Shown here one piece after another: positions 10,710 to 19,320 of a stretch of DNA of 64,000 bases. Within the stretch, counting starts at the first letter, position 1. Every line of letters begins with the position of its first letter. The stretch covers positions 1 through 64,000 of the forward strand of contig CAYMCO010000033.1 of NCBI GenBank assembly GCA_964388955.1, in the 5' to 3' direction. A program made the translations under genes and the position numbers. The DNA comes from CAYMCO01 sp964388955. GTDB taxonomy: Bacteria > Chloroflexota > Anaerolineae > Anaerolineales > E44-bin32. The notes under the pieces were generated by a model. It saw only the letters and a program-made list of their open reading frames with translations. It was not told the DNA's origin and did no database searches.

Positions 10710-10764
10710 TTCGTTGATCGGCGAGAGCGGGCGCGTCCGAACACCTACGGTCCCTCGGTGAGGC
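10710..10764. repeat. 55-bp sequence right of the gap, identical to the left flank
   Basis: Exact copy of 10555-10609. It includes the last codons and stop of the cyclase gene (10745-10764). Confidence 0.85.
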
Positions 10765-11584
10765 CCGTTTCGACCTGCGGCGTAGCGGAGAGCACGTGCA
10801 CGCGCACCCCCTCACGTTTGCCCTTCAGGTTCAGCTGGCGGATCTCCAGCTTGCCTAGATCCACAGCGGCAGCCACATAGGCCGCCTCGCTGACCAAGAG
10901 TTCCCCCTCGCTCGCGCTCGACGCCAGCCGGGCTGCAGTGTTGGCCGCATCCCCCAGCACTGTGATATCGCTGGAACCGCCTTCCGACCCAACCGAACCC
11001 ACAAAGGCGGTGCCGGTGTGAACCCCTACTCCGACTGGGATCCATGCGCCGTCGGGGTTTGTGTGCCCTGTCGCCGTGAGTATCTGCTGCCCGGCCTCCA
11101 GGGCACGTCGCGCGTGGGCCAAACCCGCGAACCCCGGCACATACATTGCGGCGACCTGGTCGCCGATGATCTTGTCAATCAACGCGTCGGAGCGAATCAA
11201 GATTTGGGTTGCGGTGTTGTAGAAACGGTTGATCAATCTGCTGTATGCCAGGGCACTCATTCCTTCGGCCATGGCTGTCGAGCCGCGCACATCCGCGAAG
11301 AGCAATGACAGCTCTATTTCCGCCCCGCCCTGGTGTTCCCTGGCGAAGTTCTCGCACACGTTGCAGAGGTGCGGGTTCAGGCTGGAAGGTCGTTTCCCAT
11401 ACAGCAGCCTCACCAGAGCGCCTCCGGGCCCATGAAAGGGAGCGTAGCAGCTCTTGCACCGCGGGTCTCCCGGGAGGATCTTGAACAAAGCCCGCCGGCG
11501 ACGCTCGGTTTCGGATTCGCCGCTGGTCAGATAGGTCCGCCAAACACGCTCCACCATCTCGTCTTCATTCAGTAAATCAGTCAC
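10745..11584 (-). CDS. Class III nucleotidyl cyclase with four-cysteine N-terminal module (paralogue A)
   Basis: 279 aa from GTG 11584, which has GAGAGGA 8 nt upstream; TTG 11590 is too close to that site. The N-terminal ~75 residues contain PRCKSCYAPF and CNVC (CxxC-x27-CxxC), a probable zinc-binding knuckle. The cyclase domain follows: the first metal Asp in LLFADVRGST, Lys and second Asp in IDKIIGDQ, Thr in DITVLGD, and the transition-state Asn and Arg in ANTAARL. The Lys/Thr pair suggests ATP as substrate. No membrane segment is seen, so it is cytosolic. Two paralogues lie at 20335 and 28951; this one alone keeps the purine-contacting Lys. A sensor role for the Cys module is inference. 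Confidence 0.88.
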   Translation of the reverse strand: MTDLLNEDEMVERVWRTYLTSGESETERRRRALFKILPGDPRCKSCYAPFHGPGGALVRLLYGKRPSSLNPHLCNVCENFAREHQGGAEIELSLLFADVRGSTAMAEGMSALAYSRLINRFYNTATQILIRSDALIDKIIGDQVAAMYVPGFAGLAHARRALEAGQQILTATGHTNPDGAWIPVGVGVHTGTAFVGSVGSEGGSSDITVLGDAANTAARLASSASEGELLVSEAAYVAAAVDLGKLEIRQLNLKGKREGVRVHVLSATPQVETGLTEGP

Positions 11585-11978
11585 TCTCAATATCCTCTCG
11601 TCCCTGGCCCCGGCCCCAGCCGCGAGAAATCCGGGCGGAATCAGTCCGCTGCCATTGTCCCCTACACTTCGGGCTCAATCTGGCCGGATCGAATCGCGGC
11701 AGACCGCCGGTCCCCTTGCCCTGACCCATCTCCCATGGTCTGACCGAACCAATGGGGCCTCCCTCGCTCACCAAGTCTCCTGTCCTTCTTCGGTGTCCTG
11801 CCCGCTTGAAAAGATTCGCCCTAGATGACCTTGTGGATCGAACCATTACTCCACTCCAGACGGTAGGACAGCCGCTACCGCAAGACTACTCGTGGCTTGT
11901 TGCACGTCTTTGCGTGATGCATGATGGGACGCTGACTTCGTATGGCTATGCGCAACCCTGCTAATGCTCCGGATCTCT
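11585..11978. other. Intergenic region, nothing recognised
   Basis: About 390 bases between two minus-strand genes. No supported ORF, RNA gene or terminator was found. The only element assigned is the GAGAGGA ribosome binding site of the cyclase gene at its left edge. Confidence 0.5.
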
Positions 11979-13355
11979 TCAGATCTCCCCCTGCGCGACC
12001 CGTACAATGGCATCGACGCTCCGCTCCACGTCCGCCTCCGTCGTCGCCCAGGATGAGACGCTGATACGCATCGCTTTGCGACCGTGCCAGGTCGTACCGC
12101 TCATCCAGCAGGTCCCTTCCTGTTGAACCCCATCAATGACGGCCTGAGTGACTTCATCTTCCCCGAAGCTGACGAGCACCTGGTTGATGACCACGTCGTT
12201 CAAGATCACGTAGCCAGCGCTCGCCAATCTTTCCGCAAACAGCTCCGCGTGCCGGCAGGTGCGCTCGATGAGCTCCGCCACTCCATCGCGGCCCAATGCG
12301 CGCAGCGCTGCCCATACTTCAACACCCCTCGCCCGGCGGGACATGTCCATGGAAAAGAATTCTGGTTCCCAATCCCCGCTCTCGGCGTCGAGATACCCGG
12401 CCGGATCGAGCGCCATTGTCGCGGCCTGGATCTCCGGCTTCCTGCAGAGCGCGATGCCACAATCGTAGGGCACATTGAGCCATTTGTGCGCGTCCGTCGC
12501 CCATGAATCCGCATCCGGGATCCCTTCGGTCAGATAGTGACGCTCTGGCGCCGCCGCCGCCCATAGCCCGAAAGCCCCGTCGACGTGAACCCAGGCGCCA
12601 GCCTCCCGAGCTCGGGCGCATACTTCGCCGACTGGATCGAAGGCGCCGCTGTTCACATTTCCGGCCTGGACACATACGATCGTCCGGGAATCCAACTCCG
12701 GGAGCGCGTCCGCCCGCATGCGCCCTTGATCATCGGTTGGCACGCGGATCAGCTTCTCCTGGCCGAATCCCAGCGTCCGCAGGGCCATCAGCACGCTCAC
12801 GTGCACTTCTTCGCCGATGACAACCTTGATGGCCGGTGCACCGAAAATGCCCTCTTTGGTCAGGTCCCAGCCCTGACGCTTCAGGGTGCCGTACCGGGCA
12901 CTGGCCAGGCAGGTGAAGTTGGCCGCGGTGGCGCCGGTGACCAACCCTCCCCAGGTCCCCTCGGGAAGGCCAAGAAGCTCGATCAGCCATCCGATGGCGA
13001 TCTGCTCGCACGCCACCCCAGTCGGTGTAAGCACCTGAGCTGCCGCGTTCTGATCCCAGGCTCCGGCCAGCCAGTGCGCCGCCAAAGTCACCGGCAATGA
13101 GCCACCGACGACGTATCCGAAGTAGCGCGGGCCGGCGGATGCCATCGTGGCCGGGGAGCCAACCCTGTCGAGAAGATCGATCACTTCGGCGGGATTGGTC
13201 CGCGAGCCGGGCAATGGACCGCCGAGCTTGGAGAGCTCGCCCACCGCCGTTTCTGACGGCTGCACGGACCGCTCTTGGATCTCCCGCAGGTAGTCGATCG
13301 CCCTCTCGGAAGCCTGACTGAGCAGCTTGTCTTCTAGCATTTCCTTATCAACCAT
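11979..13355 (-). CDS. PLP-dependent group II decarboxylase family protein
   Basis: 458 aa from ATG 13355, preceded by GGAGGAATGGAAGG; the frame is open further upstream but without family similarity. The fold-type I decarboxylase pattern is clear: TPTGVACEQIAIGWL, TGATAANFTCLASAR, the PLP aspartate in WVHVDGAFGLW, and the Schiff-base lysine in DAHKWLN (Lys291). Family members decarboxylate aromatic or acidic amino acids, or diaminobutyrate. The substrate cannot be assigned from sequence. It has no partner genes, and no N-terminal membrane or regulatory extension. Confidence 0.88.
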   Translation of the reverse strand: MVDKEMLEDKLLSQASERAIDYLREIQERSVQPSETAVGELSKLGGPLPGSRTNPAEVIDLLDRVGSPATMASAGPRYFGYVVGGSLPVTLAAHWLAGAWDQNAAAQVLTPTGVACEQIAIGWLIELLGLPEGTWGGLVTGATAANFTCLASARYGTLKRQGWDLTKEGIFGAPAIKVVIGEEVHVSVLMALRTLGFGQEKLIRVPTDDQGRMRADALPELDSRTIVCVQAGNVNSGAFDPVGEVCARAREAGAWVHVDGAFGLWAAAAPERHYLTEGIPDADSWATDAHKWLNVPYDCGIALCRKPEIQAATMALDPAGYLDAESGDWEPEFFSMDMSRRARGVEVWAALRALGRDGVAELIERTCRHAELFAERLASAGYVILNDVVINQVLVSFGEDEVTQAVIDGVQQEGTCWMSGTTWHGRKAMRISVSSWATTEADVERSVDAIVRVAQGEI

Positions 13356-13849
13356 CCTTCCATTCCTCCAGACTCTCGCCACGGGCTCCGATACACAGCC
13401 AAATTGGCGGGCTACGGTTCGGACACTCCCTACCCCCTCCCACCGCATGAATCCTCACCGGCCCATTTCGGGGGTTGTTGAGATTCTATGCGCACCGTCA
13501 CGACCCGCCTTGTCGCAGGGCCACAGGCCGTTTGGCAATTGCCGCGCTTCTCGCTCTGCACAGCGCTCATGGAGAACTCTCAATAGGATACATTATGTCC
13601 GGTTTCATTTCAATGGTGAAATCGCCTCAGTTGCGCTCCCCTTCATCGGGCAGGAGCGTCGAGATTTCCACTCGAGCCGAACAATAAACCAGTACCTGAC
13701 CCTCAGCAGGACGGAGGAAAGTTCGTCCGGTCCCTCGCCGGGTGAGGCTGCGGTCGGGACAGTCGTCAGGTGCAGGTCGGACCATTCGATGGGATTGAAA
13801 CATCCCAACTCTGCTGTATCATCGAGCAAAATGGCCGCGGAGGCTCCCC
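13356..13849. other. Divergent intergenic region with a rightward promoter
   Basis: About 490 bases between the leftward decarboxylase and rightward DUF362 genes. No supported ORF. The right end holds a good sigma-70-type promoter (13795-13822) and the GGAGG site of the next gene. A GGGATTGAAAC string that looks like a CRISPR repeat end is simply part of this promoter. Confidence 0.6.
13795..13822 (+). promoter_or_regulatory. Sigma-70-type promoter for the DUF362-polyferredoxin operon
   Basis: -35 TTGAAA (13795-13800), 16-bp spacer, -10 TATCAT (13817-13822); each box matches five of six consensus bases. Predicted start near 13829 gives a ~20-nt leader ending in GGAGG before ATG 13850. Confidence 0.6.
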
Positions 13850-14932
13850 ATGTCTCACTTCTCCAGACGTCGCTTCATGCGCTGGATGGCATTCCAGCTT
13901 GCTGCGCTCGCCGGTGGAAACTTGGCGTCATCCTGCGCTCGACAGCAGGCACAATCCGCTCAAGGGGGTCTCCCCCTCCCCCCGGCCGCCTCACCCCTCT
14001 CGGAACCCCCCCCTTCATCGCAGCCTTCCCGATCTCAACCGCTCCAGGTGCCCACTCGAGCAGGCACTACGGAAGCATCCGAGATTCCCCCGGCATCTGC
14101 CACCGACGAAACACTGGCCTACCCGGATCTGATCGTGGCACGCGGCCGGAAACCCAGGAGGCTGGTGCGCCAGGGCTTGAAAGCGCTGGGCGGCCTGGGG
14201 CGGTTCGTCCAGCCCGGCTCGGAGGTGATCATCAAGCCCAATATCTGCGTCGCCTACCGCAGCTACGAATATGCGGCAACAACGAACCCATGGGTGGTCG
14301 GCGCGCTGGTCGAGATGGCTCTAGAGGCGGGCGCCAAGCGGGTGCGCGTGATGGATTATCCCTTCGGCGGAACCTGCGAAGAGGCCTATGCGCGCAGCGG
14401 CATCCGCGACCAGGTGGAAGCCAACGGGGGGGAGATGGAAGCCATATCCCTGTTCAAATTCACCCCGACGGAAATCCCTGACGGGCGGGATCTCAAGCGC
14501 TGCGCGATCTATGAGGACGTCTTGGCCGCCGACGTAGTCATCAATGTTCCCATCGCCAAGCACCACAGCCTGGCCGGATTGACCCTGGGGATGAAGAACT
14601 TGATGGGCACCATCAAGGATCGCCCGCCCATGCATCAGAATCTGGCGCAGCGCCTGCCGGACCTGACCAGCCGGGTGCGGCCCGCGCTGACCGTGATCGA
14701 CGCCGTGCGCATCCTGATGGCGAACGGGCCCACCGGCGGCAGCTTGGCGGACGTCAAGGAGCTGAATACGTTGGTTATCAGTCCAGATATCGTCGCTGCC
14801 GACGGCTACGCTGCCACGCTTTTCGGCCTTCAGCCGGAAACGCTGGGTTATCTGCCGGTCGCCGCGGCGATGGGTTTGGGCCGGACCGACCTGCTTGATC
14901 TGAGGATCGAAGAGGTGAATACCGATGCCTAG
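13850..14932 (+). CDS. DUF362 domain protein, Tat-exported lipoprotein
   Basis: 360 aa. The N-terminus has a twin-arginine motif SRRRFMR (residues 5-11), a hydrophobic stretch and a lipobox LASSC with Cys29, then a Pro/Ser/Ala-rich linker to ~85. The DUF362 body follows: EVIIKPNICVAYRSYEYAATTNP, VRVMDYPFGGT, NVPIAKHHSLAGLTLGMKNLMGTIKDR, ending in LFGLQPETLGYL. DUF362 proteins often sit beside ferredoxins and may act in electron transfer or cofactor binding; the reaction is unknown. It has its own promoter and GGAGG site. Its last 8 bases overlap the next gene, implying coupled translation. Export by Tat implies folding, perhaps with a cofactor, before export. Confidence 0.88.
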   Translation: MSHFSRRRFMRWMAFQLAALAGGNLASSCARQQAQSAQGGLPLPPAASPLSEPPPSSQPSRSQPLQVPTRAGTTEASEIPPASATDETLAYPDLIVARGRKPRRLVRQGLKALGGLGRFVQPGSEVIIKPNICVAYRSYEYAATTNPWVVGALVEMALEAGAKRVRVMDYPFGGTCEEAYARSGIRDQVEANGGEMEAISLFKFTPTEIPDGRDLKRCAIYEDVLAADVVINVPIAKHHSLAGLTLGMKNLMGTIKDRPPMHQNLAQRLPDLTSRVRPALTVIDAVRILMANGPTGGSLADVKELNTLVISPDIVAADGYAATLFGLQPETLGYLPVAAAMGLGRTDLLDLRIEEVNTDA

Positions 14933-16481
14933 CCGTCCGGCCGGCCGCCGGCCCTATGCTGGCTGGATATCGGCGCGGCGAATCGTGCAGTATCTGGCGC
15001 TGGCGGGTTTCCTTTTCGCCGCGATCGGATCAGGTCGCGCCGCCTGGGCGGGGACGCTCTCCACCCGCATCATGCAGGTCGACCCACTGACCGCACTGGC
15101 GTCCAGCTTGGCCGGACGCGCGCTGGTCGATGGAATCGCTCTGGCGTTTGTCCTGGTGGGCCTCAGCCTGCTGCTCGGCCGCGCTTGGTGCGGTTGGCTG
15201 TGTCCGCTCGGGACAGTATTGGATCTGGTTCCTCTCCGTCGGGCGCACGAGGAGCGGAAGGCGCCGGCTGATTCGTGGCGCGGGACCAAGTACACACTGC
15301 TGCTCTTGATCATCTTCGGGGCGGTGTTTGGCAACCTGACCCTGCTTATCCTGGACCCGCTCACGCTGATGCTGCGCACAATCGGCTCCGCGGCCATGCC
15401 GGCCCTCAACGCGATCGTCACAGGACTCGAATTCGCTCTCTACCGCATTCCGGTCATGCGCGCTTGGGTCGGCTGGATCGATGACCTCCTCCGACCGGCA
15501 CTGCTGCCCCAGAATCCTGTCTTGTCCCGGGCCGCCTTCCTCTATGGGGCTGCGTTCCTGGCCATGATCCTGCTCAACGCCCTGGCGCAGCGCTTCTGGT
15601 GCCGCTATCTGTGCCCGCTCGGGGGTCTGCTGGGGCTGCTCGCCAAAGCGGGTCTGATCCAGCGGCAGGTGGGCCCCGACTGCGGAGGGTGCCAGCGCTG
15701 TGCACCGATCTGCCCCACCGGGACCATCCAACACCAGCGCGGTTTCCGCAGCGATCCCGGCGAGTGCACCCTATGCCTGGAATGCTTGCCCGCCTGCCCC
15801 AAGGGGGCTACGGCTTTTCCCTTCCGTCTTGGGGTCGGTGAATGGCGTCACTACGACCCCTCCCGCCGGGCCGCCCTCCTCAGCCTGGGAGGCGCGGTGG
15901 CCGGCATCGCGTTACTGCGATCCACCTCGTCGGAGAAGAGACAGGATCCCCACTGGATTCTCCCCCCAGGCGCCCAGGCGAGGGAATTCCTCGATCGCTG
16001 CGTCCGCTGCGGGCTCTGCCTCGCCGCTTGCCCCACGGGCGGTCTGCAGCCCGCGATGGGCGAGGCGGGACTCGAAGGCCTATGGACCCCTGTGTTGATA
16101 CCCCGCCTCGGCTGCTGCCACTATGCCTGCAGCGCCTGCGGGCAGGCTTGCCCGGTGGGGGCCATCCCCCTCATGGAGCTCGAGGTGAAGCAGACGACCG
16201 TCATCGGGCGCGCATCCATCGACCGCGACCGCTGCATCGCCTGGTCGGAGGATGTGGACTGCATCGTCTGCGAGGAAATGTGTCCGCTGCCGAAGAAGGC
16301 CATCTTGCTGGAGCGCGATCCGCTGGGGATTGCGGCGACTCTGCGCCCGAAGGTGATCGAGGCGGACTGCATCGGGTGCGGCATATGCGAGTACAAGTGC
16401 CCCACTTCCGGACCGGCGGCGATCCGGGTGTTTAGTCCAGATGCCGGTGACATCGGAGCCGCTACATGGGCTACGGAATGA
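14925..16481 (+). CDS. Membrane polyferredoxin (NapH/MauN-like 4Fe-4S protein)
   Basis: 518 aa. The N-terminal ~240 residues have about five hydrophobic helices with two NapH-type motifs, CGWLCPLG and CRYLCPLG. At least five ferredoxin-type cysteine clusters follow (CGGCQRCAPICP, CTLCLECLPACP, CVRCGLCLAACP, CSACGQACP, CIGCGICEYKCP), plus CIVCEEMCP with an irregular first Cys. A further hydrophobic segment lies near residue 315. It should carry electrons between the membrane quinone pool and an exported partner, plausibly the overlapping DUF362 lipoprotein. The terminal oxidoreductase is not present in this window. The ATG overlaps the upstream gene by 8 bases. Confidence 0.9.
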   Translation: MPSRPAGRRPYAGWISARRIVQYLALAGFLFAAIGSGRAAWAGTLSTRIMQVDPLTALASSLAGRALVDGIALAFVLVGLSLLLGRAWCGWLCPLGTVLDLVPLRRAHEERKAPADSWRGTKYTLLLLIIFGAVFGNLTLLILDPLTLMLRTIGSAAMPALNAIVTGLEFALYRIPVMRAWVGWIDDLLRPALLPQNPVLSRAAFLYGAAFLAMILLNALAQRFWCRYLCPLGGLLGLLAKAGLIQRQVGPDCGGCQRCAPICPTGTIQHQRGFRSDPGECTLCLECLPACPKGATAFPFRLGVGEWRHYDPSRRAALLSLGGAVAGIALLRSTSSEKRQDPHWILPPGAQAREFLDRCVRCGLCLAACPTGGLQPAMGEAGLEGLWTPVLIPRLGCCHYACSACGQACPVGAIPLMELEVKQTTVIGRASIDRDRCIAWSEDVDCIVCEEMCPLPKKAILLERDPLGIAATLRPKVIEADCIGCGICEYKCPTSGPAAIRVFSPDAGDIGAATWATE

Positions 16482-17020
16482 TCCTTGGCCGGAAGTCTGA
16501 GTCCCCTTGAAGCGACGGCCCGCAGGGAGGAAGTGAAGGACTGGCGTTCAGCCACTGGGAGCTGCTTCATGGAACGACCCAGCTTGTTTGGCGGCAGCTC
16601 GAGAGTAGGTGATGGGTATTGGCGCAAGGCGGCGCGCTGATCGTGAACATCCAGGCGGAATACAATGAACCGGAGTGGTGGAACCGCTCGCCCCCCGAAG
16701 GCCGGGATGCGCTCCCGGAACCATGGCCAGAGGATGGCGCGCTGCAGGTGACGTCCGACGGGAGCGAGCATTCCGCCTGCTTCCGCATGCGGGATGTGAA
16801 TCCATTGAACGCGGTCTACACACGCCAGGTGCGTCTCGAGAGGCGAATCTCGGGGAAGCTGGTGGCCTCCGATCCCAATGCTTCGCCGGAGCAACAGGCT
16901 GCCGCTCGCGGGGAGCAAAGGTCCTGTTTGCCCTTCGAAGCACCGCTCATGTCAACATCCCTTTCCTTAGCCTTTTCACATCTTTTCTTGCTACACTTCT
17001 CATAATCGAAAGGCTGGGAA
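16482..17020. other. Intergenic region upstream of the two-component system
   Basis: About 540 bases. Overlapping frames on both strands show no family features, and I do not call a gene. The right end has pyrimidine-rich direct repeats (16961-16987) and CATAAT (17001-17006), a possible -10 without a good -35, before the response regulator. Confidence 0.5.
16961..16987 (+). promoter_or_regulatory. Candidate response-regulator operator: CTTTTC-type direct repeats
   Basis: CTTTCC at 16961, CTTTTC at 16972 and CTTTTC at 16982, spaced 11 and 10 bp, 34-60 bp upstream of the regulator gene. Same-face direct repeats at one helical turn are typical of OmpR/PhoB-family sites and would fit autoregulation. 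The pattern is short and pyrimidine-rich, so chance is possible. Confidence 0.3.
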
Positions 17021-17707
17021 ATGCGTGTACTGGTTGTGGAAGACGAGCCGGGAATGGCGGGGTTTATTCGCCAGGGACTGCATGAGCAAGGATATGTGGT
17101 CGATGTCGCCAAGGATGGCAGGGAGGGTTTGGAGTACGCTCTCCTATCCGAGTATGACGTCATCCTTCTTGACATCATGCTGCCCTACAAGGATGGGCTG
17201 GAGGTGTTGGGCGACATGCGAGACCATGGCGTCAAGACGCCCGTGCTTCTCTTGACCGCCAAGTCGGAAATCCAGGCCCGAGTGCGGGGGCTGGATACAG
17301 GCGCGGATGACTACCTTGTGAAGCCATTCGCCTTTTCCGAATTGCTGGCCCGCATGAGGGCTCTCCTCCGCCGGCCGCCGCTTCAAGCCGACCCGGTGCT
17401 ATCCGTAGGAGACCTCAGCATGGACGTGGCGAAGCACAAGGTGTCTCGCGAAGGACGAGAGATCTACCTCAGCCCGCGGGAATTCGCCTTGCTGGAAATG
17501 CTCCTCCGGCACCCCAATCAGGTCTTGAGCAGAACCCAGATCGCCCAACGAGTATGGAACCTCGACTACTACGCCGAAAGCAATGTGGTTGATGTCTATA
17601 TCGGATACCTTCGTCGCAAGATCGATCGTGGTTTTCAGTACCCCTTGATCCATACGGTGCGCGGGATTGGCTACCTGCTCACGGCGGAGGAGCAAGGTGA
17701 TGAATGA
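17021..17707 (+). CDS. OmpR/PhoB-family response regulator
   Basis: 228 aa. The receiver domain (1-115) has acidic pocket E7/D8, phospho-acceptor Asp51 in ILLDIMLP, switch Thr79 and Lys101 in VKPF. The C-terminal winged helix (~125-222) shows SPREFALLEMLLRHPNQVLSR and VDVYIGYLRRKID, typical of the Trans_reg_C domain. It binds DNA when phosphorylated by the downstream kinase; the stop overlaps the kinase start. Likely targets are its own promoter and the PepSY gene downstream, both preceded by direct repeats. The sequence is close to the QseB/TctD/CopR group, but the signal is not known. Confidence 0.95.
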   Translation: MRVLVVEDEPGMAGFIRQGLHEQGYVVDVAKDGREGLEYALLSEYDVILLDIMLPYKDGLEVLGDMRDHGVKTPVLLLTAKSEIQARVRGLDTGADDYLVKPFAFSELLARMRALLRRPPLQADPVLSVGDLSMDVAKHKVSREGREIYLSPREFALLEMLLRHPNQVLSRTQIAQRVWNLDYYAESNVVDVYIGYLRRKIDRGFQYPLIHTVRGIGYLLTAEEQGDE

Positions 17708-19106
17708 GCTCCGCCGCCGTGTCACAGGCATGCCCATTCGGGTCCGACTTACTCTTTGGTTTGTCGGCGTGATGGGCGCAACCCTCGTTGCGCTGAGTCT
17801 CTTCCTGTCCGTGCAGTTCGAGCATAGCCTCGCAAACTCGATCGATATGGGCCTGCAGATCGCCGCCACGCAAACCCTGTCGACGATCGAACTTGAGAAT
17901 AACAGCATGCTCTTCCCCGATGCAGAGACCCTGGGTGCGGGCCAGCTCTCCTTCAGCGGTTTCGCCATGCGTCTTCTCGACCTCTCGGGGCAGGTGCTTG
18001 ACCGGCGAGGCAGCCCGGGCGAACAGCCGGTATGGGGCCCAACGATATCGGGCTACCATACCGCCTCAAGGGCGGGCGATGACACCCAGTGGCGCACGCT
18101 CACCCAGCCCATCCTGAGCGGCGATGGCAGAGTCGCCGGTTGGCTCCAAGTCACACAAGCCCTGGACATCCTCACCAGCGCCCGACAGGATATCCGCGAT
18201 CAACTCTCCTTCATCATCCCTTTGCTGCTCCTCTTTGTGGGAGCAGGAGGATACTTCTTGGCCTATCGGGCCGTTCGGCCCATCGATCGGATCACCCGCG
18301 CCGCCGAGATGATCTCGGGGGGCGACCTTTCCAAGCGGATCGCCTTCCAAGGGCCGATGGATGAAGTGGGTCGCCTGGCAGCCACGTTCGACTCCATGCT
18401 CGACAGACTCCAATCCACATTTGACCGTGAGCGCCGCTTTTCTGCAGACGCCGCCCACGAGCTTCGAACCCCTTTGAGTGTATTGAAGGGGAGGCTCGAG
18501 GTGACGCTGCAGTCCGACCGGTCTTCCGAGGAATATCGCGCCGCGCTGCAGGGACTGCGCTCGGAAGTCGAGAGGCTGATTTCCGTCAGTAATGACCTTC
18601 TGATGCTGTCAAGATTGGAGCAGCGGGAGATGGAAATCGATTCTTCCCCCATCAACTTGACCGATGTCATCGAATCGGTCGTGGATCAGTACCGGCCGCT
18701 GGCCGCCAACAAACAACTGGATATGACCGTGCACCTCCCCCGGAACATCGAAATGGAGGGAAACAGCGACCATCTCCTGCGATTGTTCCTCAACCTGCTG
18801 GATAATGCGGTCAAATACACACAGGTTGGTGGCAGAATATCCCTGGAAGGCAGCGTCAACTCGGGAGGCGTGCGTATAGAGCTCTTCAACAGCACAGAAG
18901 ATCTCACGGCGCGCGAAGCGGAGCACTTGTTCGAACGCTTCTACCGGGCCGACCCTTCGCGCTCGCGACATTCCGGCGGCGCGGGCTTGGGACTGTCGCT
19001 CGCCCAGGAGATTGTCCATGCACACGGGGGCGAAATTCGCGCGGAAAGGCTGCCGGGGGAAGGGCTGGTCTTTCTGATAGATATGCCCACAAAGCAGCAC
19101 AATTAA
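17700..19106 (+). CDS. HAMP-domain sensor histidine kinase
   Basis: 468 aa from ATG 17700, which overlaps the regulator's stop and follows GGAGGAGCAAGG. TM1 is at ~18-38, then a ~130-residue extracytoplasmic domain, TM2 at ~165-187 (IIPLLLLFVGAGGYFL), and a HAMP linker. HisKA has His253 in AAHELRTPLSVLKG. The ATPase domain shows the N box LLDNAVKY, G1, and GGAGLGLSLAQEIV. It should autophosphorylate and phosphorylate the regulator encoded just upstream. The sensor domain has no recognisable ligand motif. The following PepSY gene suggests envelope-related sensing, as in other PepSY-associated two-component systems. Confidence 0.95.
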   Translation: MNELRRRVTGMPIRVRLTLWFVGVMGATLVALSLFLSVQFEHSLANSIDMGLQIAATQTLSTIELENNSMLFPDAETLGAGQLSFSGFAMRLLDLSGQVLDRRGSPGEQPVWGPTISGYHTASRAGDDTQWRTLTQPILSGDGRVAGWLQVTQALDILTSARQDIRDQLSFIIPLLLLFVGAGGYFLAYRAVRPIDRITRAAEMISGGDLSKRIAFQGPMDEVGRLAATFDSMLDRLQSTFDRERRFSADAAHELRTPLSVLKGRLEVTLQSDRSSEEYRAALQGLRSEVERLISVSNDLLMLSRLEQREMEIDSSPINLTDVIESVVDQYRPLAANKQLDMTVHLPRNIEMEGNSDHLLRLFLNLLDNAVKYTQVGGRISLEGSVNSGGVRIELFNSTEDLTAREAEHLFERFYRADPSRSRHSGGAGLGLSLAQEIVHAHGGEIRAERLPGEGLVFLIDMPTKQHN

Positions 19107-19124
19107 GGCCGTGAATTCATCAGC

Positions 19125-19191
19125 TCCCCTCTTGGTTCTCCACTTCGCTCAAGAGAACTCGTACTCCAAATAGCTCTGTCCCCTCTTGGTT
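19125..19191 (+). promoter_or_regulatory. Pair of 13-bp perfect direct repeats upstream of the PepSY gene
   Basis: TCCCCTCTTGGTT occurs at 19125-19137 and 19179-19191, 54 bp apart (about five helical turns), in the 214-bp gap before the PepSY gene. Position and phasing suit a dimeric regulator such as the adjacent response regulator. The motif differs from the repeats upstream of the regulator itself. Confidence 0.4.
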
Positions 19192-19320
19192 ATGCTCTTC
19201 CTGAGAACCATCTTAGGTCATTCTTACCGTTTCCATAAGATTGCGGCCTAGCATTGAGGGCAACCCAGGGTATTCCGAATATGAAAAAAATCAAAGGGAA
19301 TACCGAAAGGAGGCAGTACC

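Noticed and set aside
10490..10815. Frames running through the run of Ns
   Set aside because: They are created by the placeholder bases and the duplicated 55-bp contig ends.
13791..13801. GGGATTGAAAC, resembling the end of a CRISPR repeat
   Set aside because: It occurs once, with no spacing series or cas genes; it is part of a good promoter for the DUF362 gene.
16619..17005. 128-codon frame before the response regulator
   Set aside because: No ribosome site or domain, and overlapping frames on the other strand are equally open.
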